From the NCBI GenBank assembly GCA_023313575.1, contig JAJTTP010000007.1, positions 1,488,001 to 1,552,000 of the forward strand: DNA of 64,000 nt, in the 5' to 3' direction. How positions within the stretch are numbered: the first letter of the stretch is position 1; each line of letters opens with the position of its first letter. The position numbers were made by a program, and so were the translations under genes. Shown one piece after another: positions 23,277 to 34,909 of this stretch. This DNA is from Eutypella sp. D-1 (Eukaryota; Ascomycota; Sordariomycetes; Xylariales; Diatrypaceae). The notes beneath the pieces are model-generated. The model did not search any database and was not told the origin of the DNA. It was given only the letters and a program-made list of their open reading frames with translations.

Positions 23277-26200
23277 CTATCTACTGGTCATTCCCATTTG
23301 GCGGTTCTTTTTTTCTCGCACTTTCTTAAGTAGCTTCACTGAGGTTAACCGACTTGGATGGTCCTCCGCCAATGACTTTTTCCTTATCTTAACCACATGC
23401 TCCAGCAATTCTATCGCTTCCTCGATTTGACCGTTAGTGTGGTATGCTCTTGCAAGTTCATGCTGCGATGTCAGTTTATCTAGATGATCGTTTGGTAACG
23501 ATTCCTGTATCCTAACCACGTGTTCCAGCAATCCTATCGCTTCCTCGATTTGACCGTTAGTGTGGTATGCTCTTGCAAGTTCATGCTGCGATGTCAGTCG
23601 ACCTGGGTGGTCGTTTCTTAACGATTCCCGTATTCTAAGTACGTATTCCTGCAATTCTATCGCTTTTTTGATTTGACCGTTATCGTGGTATGCTGATGCG
23701 AGTGCGTGCTGCGATGCTAGTAAATCTGGGTGGTCGTTTGTGAATATCGATTTTTTTATTGTAACCAAGTACTCCAGCAATTTTATCGCTTCCTCGATTT
23801 GACCGTTAGTGTGGTATGCTCTTGCAAGTTCATGCTGCGATGTCAGTCGATTTGGGTGGTCGTTTGTTAACGATTCCTGTATCCTAACTACGTATTCCAG
23901 CAATTCTATCGCTTTTTTGATTTGACCGTTATCGTGGTATGCTGATGCAAGTACGTGCTGCGATGCCAGTAGACTTGGGTGGTTGTTTGTTAATATCGAT
24001 TCCTTTATTGTAACCACGTACTCCAGCAGTTTTATCGCTTTTTTGATTTGCCCGTTACGTTCGTATGCTCTTGCAAGTTGATGCTGCGATGCCAGTAGAT
24101 ATGGGTGGTCGTTTACGAATGTCGATTCCTGTATTGTAACCACATACTCCAGCAATTCTATCGCTTTCTCGATTTGGCCGTTACGTTCGTATGCTGATGC
24201 GAGTGCGTGCTGCGAAGCCAGTCGGTCTACGTGGTCCTTTGCCAATGTCGATTCCCTTATTTTAACCACGTACTCCTGCAATTCTATCGCTTTCTCGATT
24301 TGGCCGTTATCGTGGTATGCTAATGCGAGTGCGTGCTGCGAAGCCAGTCGGTCTGGATGGTCCTTTGCCAATGTCGATTCCCTTATTTTACCCACGTACT
24401 CGAATACCGTTACTGACTCGCGTATCCTCCCATCTGTAAATAGGCACTGGCCAACCAAGTACCCTAGCTCACAGCCCTCCTCGCTAAGTCCTCCAACGAG
24501 CTGAAGACATCTAAGCGCGTGGGGGAGGAATTGCCTCCATATCTCACGATTCTCCCAGTCATCCGATGGAAATATTTCCTTGATATGCGCCAGCACATCG
24601 TCTCTCGTTGTGTTCACTGCCATTCCATCTTCGATCCATATCCGAGTCGCCAGATGGACAAGCCTATGCATTTCAAGGATTTGCTGGTCCTGCTGTTGGC
24701 TCAAGAATCCGTATCCACAGAGCGTCCCGATGGCTTCTGCCAGTTGTTGCTCTGTTTCAAACGGTGGAAGGATGGCCCGAGGAATAGCTTTCGGCTCAAT
24801 ATATGCAATGAATGCTAGTAGGTCTGCTGCAGGTGTACTAGTCCTGCGGATCTGGTCGAACGATAGGATCCAGGTACTGGCGACAGCGCCCTGGGACTCA
24901 TGATGATGCGTCCTATCGTGTAGTTTCTTGCTTAGCAACTCGGTCATATCCTGGTCGTTGTTATCAAATATCCGGAGATATTCTGGTATGGACATCCGAT
25001 TGACATTCATATAGGCTGCCGCTTGCGCAATGGCCAAGGGAAGGTTAGTCAGCTTTGTCAACAGATCAATGACCGCCCCTTCGTTCTCGAGTTGATCCTT
25101 GGACTTTAGCAACTCCTCCAACAGCTCCATCGCCTCATCATGATTCATACCCAGCAATTCTACCTCGGTGGCCTCTGAAGCAGTGCAGGCCACTTCGTGG
25201 GACCGTGTGGTAATCAGGACCCGCCCTTGACCACTCTGTGGGAGGAAGTCAAAAAACCCCCTAGCTTCCCTAGTCTGGCCCCTAACAGTATCCATATCGT
25301 CAAGATTATCGATAATGAGAAACCATCTACCTGCTTTCTCAGAGTCAAGATACTGTCGTACTGCCTCTTTCGCATCTGTCTGATTAGGAATTCGTATGTC
25401 AAGCAACTGGACAAGCTTAGAGCATGCCTGTTCGAAACTGGCTATGCTGAAAGCAGGCATCCAAAAAACGGAATATCCTGGTTGATTCTCTTTTACCCAG
25501 TGTGCCAGATGCAAGGCTACTTGTGTCTTGCCCATACCACCCAGTCCAACAAGTGCTACTTGTTGTACGTCGTCCTCTGTAAAGAGCATCTGTCTGAGTC
25601 GGTCTAATAGAGCCGTCCGACCAACAAAGCGCTTGTTCCTAGGAAACGGAATGAAATGATTGGCATGTCCTTTCATGGCATTAGCTAAAAAGTATGCTCA
25701 AGCTTGGTTTGTCCTTACTTACTCTCTTCACTCCCAGATACTTGTGTTGCCTGTGCAAGAGGTTGCATGGGAGCTATGTTGATCAAGGCATCGACGAATA
25801 TCTTGATGGCTCTTTGGCTAGAATTTTTGCTTAGATAGTTTAGCGTGTGTGACGAGATCCTGCTTGACGCCTCCCAGTCATGGAGCGCAACATGTTCTAG
25901 GCCTTGGTCAACATCAAGTCGGCAGTATTCCCTATCATCGCCAAACATCCCGTCAAGCCTGGATGCGACGTCTTTCGAAGTGGTTGCCATATCTTTCAGC
26001 GCTTTCAGAACAGAAATTATTGTCTTGCCAACAGTGACAACTCCCTTAAGCCCTGTGCCGATACTAAGAATTCGCATCTGCTCTTGACCCGGGAACTGCT
26101 TTTTAGCCTCCTTGATGAGAACTTCACATGGGTTATTGTACCCAAAGGCGGCATCCATAAATTTAATTCTGTCACGACCAAGTTGGATTGGTTTGAAGAA

Positions 26201-27023
26201 GGTCGTGGCTGCAGATGTTGCCCGGGCTACTTGCCAGATGGTACATTCGCTGAAGCCGGTCGATGTGTCATACGTTGTGAAGAGTCTTGGCCCCGCGCTA
26301 ACATTGTCCTTGTTGATCGCTAACACGATGCTGAAGATATGTCAGATATCGATTCCTTAAGAGTATTATCCCTTCTCGGGAAGCATACGTCTTAGTACAT
26401 GACTTATCTCGAAAGAGCATCTCTTCATGCTGGCAAGTGTCGACTGTTGTCTCCCCCCTCTTCCGCTGTGCCATACATTGAGCATTTACACAATGCTCTC
26501 GAACTGTCCTTTTGATGGCAGCTTCTAGTTGTGTGGCAGAGAAGGCAGTGGACGATGGTGACGGCCATAATCTCTTTTGTTTCGGCGTAAAGGCTTGTTC
26601 GGCGACCCTTCTGTAGGCTTTTATACATTCGTCGACCGTCATCCCCAATCTTCCGAGCATTATGGCGATGATTCTATTACGTCAATGGTAGTTATGAAAC
26701 AGGTTGGATAAACGTACCCTCCGGTGCTCGTACCACCGATCACGTCGAAGTATTCGCATGGCTTCGGGACCTGATCGAGACATTTTCCTTTACGGATATG
26801 CTCCATCACGTTCTCCAAGATCAGGAGGCTGGATAGGCCGCGAATGCCTCCGCCATCTGTAGCAATCAAAATTAGAAAATTCGAATAACCAGATCTACTA
26901 TTGGTGGGTGTTCAAGCCCTGTTCGCTTCCTTCCAAGGACATCCAACTCTGTCATTATGACTTACCAAGAGAAAGGATCCGCAATGGAGGGGACTGGGTC
27001 CCTGTCGTTGTAGTTCGGCTCAT
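23277..27023 (-). CDS. NLR protein: patatin-like phospholipase, NB-ARC and TPR domains
   Basis: Five exons proposed: 27023-26966, 26856-26718, 26673-26389, 26330-25723 and 25684-23277, about 1165 residues. The patatin domain begins LRILSLDGGGIRG (oxyanion loop), with GGTSTGG around the nucleophile Ser63 and the catalytic Asp220 in FMDAAFGYNNP (most relatives have DGA or DGG). The NB-ARC domain has HFIPFPRNKRFVGR, P-loop GLGGMGKT (410-417), LIIDNLDD, LITTRS, LPLAIAQ and an MHD-like MHRLVH. A kinesin-light-chain-type TPR array forms the C-terminus. This architecture is that of fungal NLRs such as Neurospora PLP-1, which trigger cell death in allorecognition; that role here is inferred. The last intron would be only 38 bp (GTAAGT...TTTTTAG). 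If it is not spliced, the patatin part ends at a stop at 25715 and the NB-ARC part would be a separate gene starting at the ATG at 25676. Confidence 0.85.
23346..24344 (-). repeat. Intragenic TPR array, 8 units of 41-42 codons
   Basis: Eight consecutive units of 42, 42, 42, 41, 42, 41, 41 and 42 residues with the frame (A/T)SQH.LA.AY..NGQI.(K/E)AI.L.E, preceded by one degenerate unit. DNA stretches of about 65 bases are nearly identical between units (for example at 23413-23480, 23539-23604 and 23790-23850). Units 5 and 7, and units 6 and 8, are especially alike, suggesting a two-unit duplication. Confidence 0.92.
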
Positions 27024-29518
27024 CTATATGGTTCACAAGGGAGGCCAACAACAATGGAAGCGAAAATTACGCTTGTTCGCAGTTCGAAGCAATGTAGGTC
27101 AAGTTTGCCCAAGCAAGATTAATCACAGCCCGATCCGAACACTTCGTGGCCTGAAGGCGTCTTTCAATCTCGTGCGGGGTTGTGATTAATAAGACGTGGA
27201 TGCTACGGTGCAGCGCTTGATCTGGCATAGTCATCCAACCCCCTCCTTGAGAACACTGTGCCCTTCGTCATTGGAGGATCAATTGCTAAATCGAGAGTGG
27301 CCCCGGAAGCCTCCCCTTGAGAATCCGTAGCTCGGGCCTGCCATTATTACGACTGAGCACATGACATTATCCACCTAGAATCGGCGTTAATGAATATATT
27401 TATTCCTCAAGACATAAGTCACAACATTGTTGCTGTCGCAATCAGTAAAATGGGCCCTGTGGGGCCCATCCTGGCACCTATAGAGGGGAGCACCCGGACC
27501 TAGGTTGGAAAGATTCTTCTTCCTTTTCCTTCCTTCCTTAGAACCGTAGCTTGGCCAAAGTAGCTAGGCCGAAGAATGGCCCAAAATATGTGCCTTTTTG
27601 GTTGCGACGGTTCCGGTTTTCCGTACTTATTGGGCTCGATCACCGATTGTGCCCTAAAACGAGAGATCCTTCAACAGAGAAGCTATGAGCAAATGAACCT
27701 TGTTGAATTCACGATGCCCAAACCGTGGTACTGACTAAGGACCAGCTTGAACGTAAATTCAAGAATCATTTTAACGCGCAGATATTGAATAGGCAAGTAT
27801 TGCAGAGACGAGTGTTAAGGATTGACTTCATGCATCAAATGAGAATAAAATGATACCAGTTCAGGATTGCTCTTATCGCGGATGCATGGCCAAAACTTGG
27901 GCGGGGAACTGTATTTCTCTCGAACCACAGAGATGCCTGGATACCGAGGTTGAGCTCCCGCCATCATTAGGCAGCCTTTTACCCCTATTACTCCTATTTA
28001 TACTCATTTCTTGCTAGTTTTTAGATAGCCTTAGTTCGAATAGTTCTACCAAACAAATTTATTTTTGGGTTTCCACGGCTCCTTGCAGCTGGTAAGTGCT
28101 GGATACACATCCTTTTAGCCTGTCAACGCGGAGCACGCCAGCTGACACCGCTAATGAAAACCAAGACTTAGGCTCAATGTGATGGCTTCTTATATCAGTA
28201 AATCGACCTAGTTAACGTATGCACATAGGGACAAAATTTAACAACTCTTCAGCTTCCACGCATAATGCTATCCACCATCTCAGTGTGATAATTTTGCTTT
28301 TGAATCTCTCTTTTTACTACGTTCATAGACACATTCAGTCTAGGGAATGGCCCTACTAGGTAGGATAAGAAGTACAAGTAACATGATTAGTCTCCGTCTC
28401 CCTTAGTTTCCTGTGTACCGTCCGACCTCTGTGCGATTGACTGTTCTCCGTCGTACAGCTTTGGGGGAGTTAGGCATGCGGAAAGTAAATTCTGCCCAAT
28501 CCAGCGAATGAAATGCACAGGCAAGCGAATGGGATCCTGAGTGTCACTAAGCGGGTGCATCTCCGACCCTTCGCTTCTGTCCATGGCTCTAACTGCTCCG
28601 CGATTCTGATTGTTCATTTTACATCCGGTCGGTGAGCGTACGATCATTCATTAACGCCTGCTCCTACTACTCTCTTGTACTTTTCAGTTGTCAATGTTAA
28701 CTCCTTCCGTCACCTATGAGTATCATCTCGTAGTTGGATAGAATCCATCGAAGTTGAAGAAAGCTTTAACAAAACGAACCTAACTGGCATCTCGTGGGGG
28801 TTTAATCAAGTCTGTAATCACTAGGCAGAGCCTGATCAATGAGCGGCCTTGTTTGACTTAGTATATTGTGCCAACCCCTTAAAATGCACGGAGGCATACA
28901 CAGCAGAGACAGTGTCTCATAACCCGCGCTCCTATTACCTAATTGAGCTCTATGGGGCTCTATTTCGTGATAGCCCCCCGCATTATCAAGGGGGAAACAG
29001 ATCAAACTCGAAATACCCATTGCTGTCTGCCCGCCCATCAACGACTGAGATGTCGCATGATCATGACAACGGTATCAGGCATGTTCCCGTGCTTACCAGC
29101 ATGTTTCTTCTGTTACTCTCTCGTTGTGTGGATACCTCAGCAATCCAATCCGTGAACGAAATTGGCTCCATGCGGCCACCCGTACCGAGCTTTCGCCGTT
29201 TCGTGATGCTAAATGAGGTGGGAGAGCCCGTAAATCCTAACTTTCTCTCTGATATATGGTAAATCCTTGCAAACACCTTTTGTAAACAGAATCTGGACAA
29301 GAATTTGGCACCGAAACATCACAGTTTTGGCGCTGCTGTCCCCTGCCCTCCCCGAGAGGCAACTCGACTTAAACGCCCTAGGTTCCTTCTATGTGCGTCG
29401 CTGTCGTGTTTCAAATCCCTGCCAACGCCTTCAATTTTGTGCTACCCATGTAGTTACGCGTATCTGATTGATTTAATCACGCTTTGGGTTGATATGGTTT
29501 CCTCCCAGCTTTCACAGC
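27024..29518. other. Intergenic region between divergent NLR and methyltransferase genes
   Basis: Both promoters must lie here. A perfect 7-bp hairpin, TGGGCCC-TGTG-GGGCCCA, is at 27451-27468. Short open frames (the longest at 28849-29262, +) show no recognised family. No RNA gene or transposon was identified. Confidence 0.45.
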
Positions 29519-31350
29519 ATGACTCGCCATAGCAGCTTTCCCCAGAGGGAGGACCATTTGCACCCGCGCCCCGGCGCCAACAACTCAGAGACTGTTGAAT
29601 CACAACCCTCGCTGTCCTATTCTTCATATGGGAGTGAGACATGCGGTGAACTTCAAAGCCAGCAGCCAGGTCTACTGCGGCCGCCGCATCCTGCCCTATG
29701 GCAATTGTCCGATTCTTCCACTAATCTCTCCACCAACGAGACCACTACGGAAACAATCCATAGAAATGGATTGCCGATTAATTACCACGTCCATTCTGAC
29801 GAGATATCATCTCCCGTAGAGGCGATTCACTCCCAGGCACGCTACGATGCTGGGAACCCCCTGATCGATGGAGATACGAGCATAGGTTACTCCTCGACAG
29901 GGCGGGAAGAGGTGGACCACAACAACTACTACGACGTGAACGCGATCCTGGCGTATTCTCAGCTATCCACCGAATTACAGGCGGCAGAGGACGCAGACGC
30001 GGCAGCTCAGGCTGCGGCAGGCGTGATCATCGCGGATGACAGCGAACAAGACCACGATTACGATCTCGATAGCTTCGATGGCTTAGATGCGGCCTCCATC
30101 GGTTCAACAAGGAACACAAGTATCATAGACGCGGGCTACGAGTCGGAGACCGGTAGTGCGGCAGCAGCAGCAGGAGGGGTGGCGGCATCAGCGGCGTCCG
30201 CGTCCATCACACAAAGCATCCGAGACCACCTATTCGAGAATGGACGGCGATATCATAGGTTTCGCGAAGGCGCTTACCATTTCCCCAACGACGACATGGA
30301 GCAAGAACGCGAGGATATGAAACACACCATGTTCAAGCTGTTATGCCGTCACCAGCTCCACTTTGCCCCCATCGGCTATGATCCCCACGAGGTCCTTGAC
30401 ATGGGGACTGGTACAGGGGGCTGGGCGATTGAAAGTAAGTGGGGTATCACCTCTTCCCCTTTTGTATCGTCTAGGGGCGAAACTATGATTTGTTCCGACA
30501 GCTGGATGAACATGTCAACATCTAATGTCGTGGATAGTGGGCGAGGAGTACCCCAGCGCCAAAGTCTTGGGCATCGACCTCAGCCCAATCCAACCAGACT
30601 GGGTACCACCCAATGTCAGATTCATGGTCGACGATATCGAAAGCCCCTGGTTGTATCCTCGAAACCATTTTGACTACATACATTCGAGGCACACAATCAT
30701 GGCCATCAGGGACTGTGGAACCTTGTTACAGCGATGCTATGAGTACGTGAATAGTATGCTTAGATTCATCTACAGCATCTAACTTACTGCTCGGATGAAG
30801 CCTTCCTTCGCTCGCTAACGTACCCCCTCGCAGACACACTAAACCTGGTGGGTGGATAGAATTACAAGAGATCTATCATTTCCCCATGAGCAACAACGCA
30901 CGAATGTCGCCGGAGCACCCGGTCGCGCAATACTGGCGATTCGTGGACGAGGGACTGAGAGAACTAGGGGTAGACATGGGTTTCGTCTCATCAAGGCTAG
31001 GGGGGAGCCCGAGCCGGGACTCCTACCAACAGGGCCAGGACCAAGATTATCAGGACATCGCGGGGCTCATGAGGGCCAACGGATTCACCAATGTCCAGGA
31101 GCGCGTGTTCCATATTCCTGTCGGCGGGTGGGCGCAGAACCGAATGCTGAAGAGCGTAGGTGTGCTCTGGAAGACCATCTTGCTGGACGGCCTGCAGGCC
31201 ATCGCATTGCGGCCGCTGATGAGAGGTCTGCACTGGGACCGCGGCCAGGTTGAGACGTTCCTTGTTTCCGTGAGGAAAGCGTACCACGACAATTCTTGTC
31301 AGATGTACATGCCTCTTGTTTGTGTGTACTGCCAAAAGCCTTCCGGCTAA
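29519..31350 (+). CDS. LaeA-like SAM-dependent methyltransferase
   Basis: Three exons, 29519-30434, 30538-30742 and 30834-31350, give 545 residues. Introns are 103 bp (GTAAGT...GATAG) and 91 bp (GTACGT...CGCAG); joining restores WAIEMGEEYPSAKVLGIDLSPIQP and CYEHTKPGGW, as in the family. Residues 1-230 are low-complexity (Ser, Asp, poly-Ala). The methyltransferase domain has YHFPNDDMEQER, SAM motif VLDMGTGTGG (292-301), the acidic motif II (GIDLSPIQP) and DYIHSRH. This is the Methyltransf_23 type of LaeA and many LaeA-like paralogues in moulds. LaeA regulates secondary metabolism with velvet proteins; paralogues often have unknown roles or lie in biosynthetic clusters. The long disordered N-terminus suggests a paralogue, not LaeA itself. 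The start codon is the first ATG giving a continuous frame. Confidence 0.86.
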
Positions 31351-31484
31351 TGCATGCTTAAAGGGAAGACTGGATTAGGTGAACACGCTGTACAATTGTA
31401 TTTATGATATTAATCCCATTACTTTAAATCAGTAGTGTACGTAATCCTATACGCTATCATGCTCATCGGCGGGGATACTTCCAT

Positions 31485-31948
31485 AGAATAGCTTTTGGAA
31501 CCCACCCATCGATTTTTACCCACCGACCCATGGGTACCCGGTGGGTAGTTTAACCACTAGAATTTTACCCAATGGGTACATATGGGTATGTTAAATAACC
31601 CACCGGGTACCCATGGGTAAAATGTTGACGGCGAGGCCCTGGAGAGGGATAACCGTAGGTAAATAGCTGGTGGAGGATTTCCTATGTCAACCGCAAATCG
31701 CTGGTACGGCCCGTCCTTGGACAGACTCACTCCAGCCGTCCCATACACTATACAGTGTCGGCACCCAGCTACCTCAGGTGTAGCCCTACATGTAGGCTTG
31801 CAAGTAGATAGCCCTAGATAGTATGATCCACCCGGACGTAAAATACATCATCATCATCATGGGTAAAATGTTTAGGTAATGGGTGCCCGCTAGTTACCCA
31901 TTAAAAACGCCGGGTAATGATGGGTTACCCACGGGTACCCGTTCCCTA
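31485..31948. mobile_element. hAT-like repeat, unmutated copy with a 246-bp extra segment
   Basis: Dense subterminal words (ACCCATGGGTACCC, CGGTGGGTA, ACCCGGCG-like) and a right end that reads TAGGGAACGGGTACCCG on the - strand, fitting the hAT YARNG terminus. The copy at 9425-9644 is the RIP-mutated counterpart. Relative to it, about 246 bp extra lies between two 15-bp direct repeats (31612-31626 and 31858-31872). No transposase; a non-autonomous element is likely. Its left end and target duplication could not be fixed. Confidence 0.6.
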
Positions 31949-32764
31949 GCCTTAACTAAGAATCTTCAGATATCACTTCATTGTTATACCTCGTTCTATG
32001 ACGTTCTTCTCAATGTTAGTCATTCTCCCTATGTGAAGATCTCAAGCATAAGCATACCACTAACTCCAAAACCAGCAATATTGCGATGGCGAATTTTTGT
32101 TTCTCACAAGCGGACGGGCCTCTACAACTCAATGAAGGCCAGGCCACTCAGAAGCCTGTCATTTCGGCACACCGGTCAAACCGGTAAGACATGTCTTGGT
32201 AATTACGCTCTGTTGCTTGCCGCACCAGAGCGGGTGTATCCGACATCTTCGGATACTAGACTCCACATCGTCTATTTAGAACTACACAACAGCAAAAGTA
32301 TGTGTGCTTGTGGAGTGCAGTACAGTCATGGAACCTCCATAGCGATCCAACAATGCTGAACAAACGACTGCGACAATAATAACTAGCAGGACTGGCAAAC
32401 ATAACATTAAGTTCGGCCCTTGATAACTAGCAGAGCCGACGGGAACCACTTTTACGCTAAATATTGTTTGCTACCTGCCCCTCAGACGTAAGCCTCCTGA
32501 CATGGCGACTTGCAGCAGAAACAGCTGCCATAGACGTACGTACCCGTGGCAGGCTGCAGGTTCCGTAGTCAGTAAGGTTAGTAACATGTGGTTCAAAGTG
32601 AGCAGTCTAAATTCCCTGGCCTTGCCTGAGTCTATGGGGTCAGTCCCTACATAGATTCATCCTTATCAGGCCACGTTGTAGGACTAGGTTAAATGATTTT
32701 GACTACGAAGGATTTGACGATTTCCCTTACCCTTTCTATATTCCGATACATTGTCCTTGCTATG

Positions 32765-33265
32765 TACGGTGGGCTACAGCGCTGACTGTCTTAATTCCCT
32801 TTTTTTAAATACATGCACCCCAATTTAAATAAAAGGTGTACTAACAGCCAGCTGGTGATTTTTAGCGCGTCTTTTAAATGCATATACCCTTTTAAAACGA
32901 TAACGTACCCGCTGTATACCTTTTAAATACATAACATTATATCTTTTTATTATAACTTAACGCGGGCTATCGCGGGTTATCGTAAGCTATTTATCCTATC
33001 TTATTTATCCCATTTAATCGTACCCATTTAATCGCACCTATACCATTTATCCTAAATAAGCTGTAATAATTGTAATGGCTACAGTGGCTGCAGTGGCTGT
33101 ATTGGTTATAATGGGTGCGATTAAATGGGTGCGATTAATAGGATGGATTACACCCCGTTTGGTGCCAGCTGGCAGTCCAAATATATATCTATATAGGGGT
33201 GGCCCTATACGCGTTTTTAGGCAAAAAAAAGGGAATTGAGACAGTCAGCGCTGTAGCCCACCGTA
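32765..33265. mobile_element. 501-bp MITE with about 40-bp terminal inverted repeats
   Basis: The left end TACGGTGGGCTACAGCGCTG and the right end CAGCGCTGTAGCCCACCGTA are inverted copies; pairing continues through GACTGTCTTAATTCCC and a T/A run to about 40 bp with one mismatch. Flanking TA dinucleotides suggest a Tc1/mariner or pogo-type insertion. A second inverted pair (ATTTAATCGCACC and GGTGCGATTAAAT) around 33035-33145 makes a large central hairpin. No open frame, so it is non-autonomous. Confidence 0.85.
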
Positions 33266-34909
33266 GCTATGGCAAACGCTAATATATGCGTCGGACACTA
33301 CGTGAGTGACCCACCTATATCCTTCTAGACTGTCTATTGAGACACACAGATGGGATGAGATGCCTATGGAGGTCGAAAATGAAAGACCCATAATTCTTTC
33401 TCAATTGACCTGCTTGCCTGCTTCTCTGATTCTCTGTCGTCGCGACTGTCCGTCTCAAATTTTGCTACAGGTCCAGCAACAACTACACTCAGACAGCACT
33501 TATAGGAAATGGTTGCTCATGCCAGGTAACAATGGTATCGGAATAGAAAGAGCTGCGAATGCGACGGAGGCTCGCATTAACCATGGTATATGGCTTAGGC
33601 ATAGTAAATATGACGCCCGCCCCGTACCAAGAAGTCCCCTACACACATATGAACCGGATCCTGGATAGTCATACTGGGGGTAAGTAGTCTTCTGACAATG
33701 TAATTCATGTCTCACAAGGTAGCGCTTCTCATGATGAACCCTAAGACATATCCAATATTATCAGCCTCCCAACTCAGCTCTGAGCCCAGGCGGTCACCAC
33801 AAGCACGCTATAGGATGTGTACCAGGCGAGGCGCGGAGCAGGCCCTCAAATTGTCCGAGTAAATGGGATTGAAGATATTAGCACCGGATCCGGAATGCCA
33901 ATCATGAGCACATGTCCGATACCTCTTAGGCATCTACTTAACAACAAGCATTGCTAACTAGACGGAACTTCGATCAAAGCCTCCCTGCTGTTCACGCTGT
34001 ACCAAATCCTATAAATTGCGTGTTACAAGTTATTAGACTGATGCTCTATGTATGAGTGATATAAACGAAGCCGAGCTACTTCAGATGTGACCTCATGCAC
34101 ACAGACCTTACCTGCTAAATAAATTCATGGCCTTAATTCATCTTGCCACGCACACCTTTCACCTAACTGCTACTACGTTTCTTAGTCATCGTTGGATATA
34201 TACTCTCAGCTCTCTCCTGCGTCTGCTGTGCAACATGCAATAGTCGAGCCTGTTTGACACACAAACCAGAGAACAGGGAATCCTTTAAGGCATAGGGGAT
34301 AAGGTTGTGTTTTGCGCGAAAGACGACGGCATACGCTGGAGATTGTAAGGGTGTATTATTTGACGGACCCATAACGGCGAAGGTCTATGAATATGTTAAG
34401 GTAGATGAGTTATTGGATTGTCATCGGCCTATATTAAGCAACGTTATGGTGTGGTATGACGGCACGGAAGGCAGCACTGAAGAGACTCTTCTCGGCCATA
34501 AAGATAGCGCTATTTAAATCTAGCTTAGGTCACAGGATACAGTTTTCACAATTTCGGAGTATATACTACGTACTAATAGAACAAAAGTCGAAGACATACA
34601 GGTAAGCTAGTACATTTATAGTCACTGACGAATCCAAGTCAGCCTCGGAGGGCCGAAAACGCACATTTTCTCACTCCTGTTCGGTTTCTAGGAGCCACCT
34701 CAAGTCCCTACTGAATGACTGATGCTGAATCACCTCCTCATCAATATTTTTTATTTGATTGTTCAGTAGCTTAATCCTGTTGACTCATTACTTAGATCCC
34801 AGTCTGTATAAAACTTCACTCCCCCTCGTGAAGAACCTCAGTCCAAATCTATTGTGGGGCTTTATCATTCTCTTCTCGGATAGCAGCGCCTTGGATTTCA
34901 CTGTTCACC

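Larger units (their letters stand above)
31351..34909. other. TE-containing intergenic region
   Basis: Holds the hAT-like repeat at 31485-31948 and a 501-bp MITE at 32765-33265. The rest (31949-32764 and 33266-34909) has only short frames without recognisable domains. The promoter of the O-methyltransferase gene is presumably near 34500-34900. Confidence 0.5.

Noticed and set aside
27451..27468. Perfect GC hairpin as a bacterial-type terminator or CRISPR-like repeat
   Set aside because: Single copy, no T run, and eukaryotic context; only noted as a palindrome.
28849..29262. 137-codon + strand frame just before the LaeA-like gene
   Set aside because: No recognised domain and no splice junction linking it to the gene downstream; may be 5' UTR sequence.
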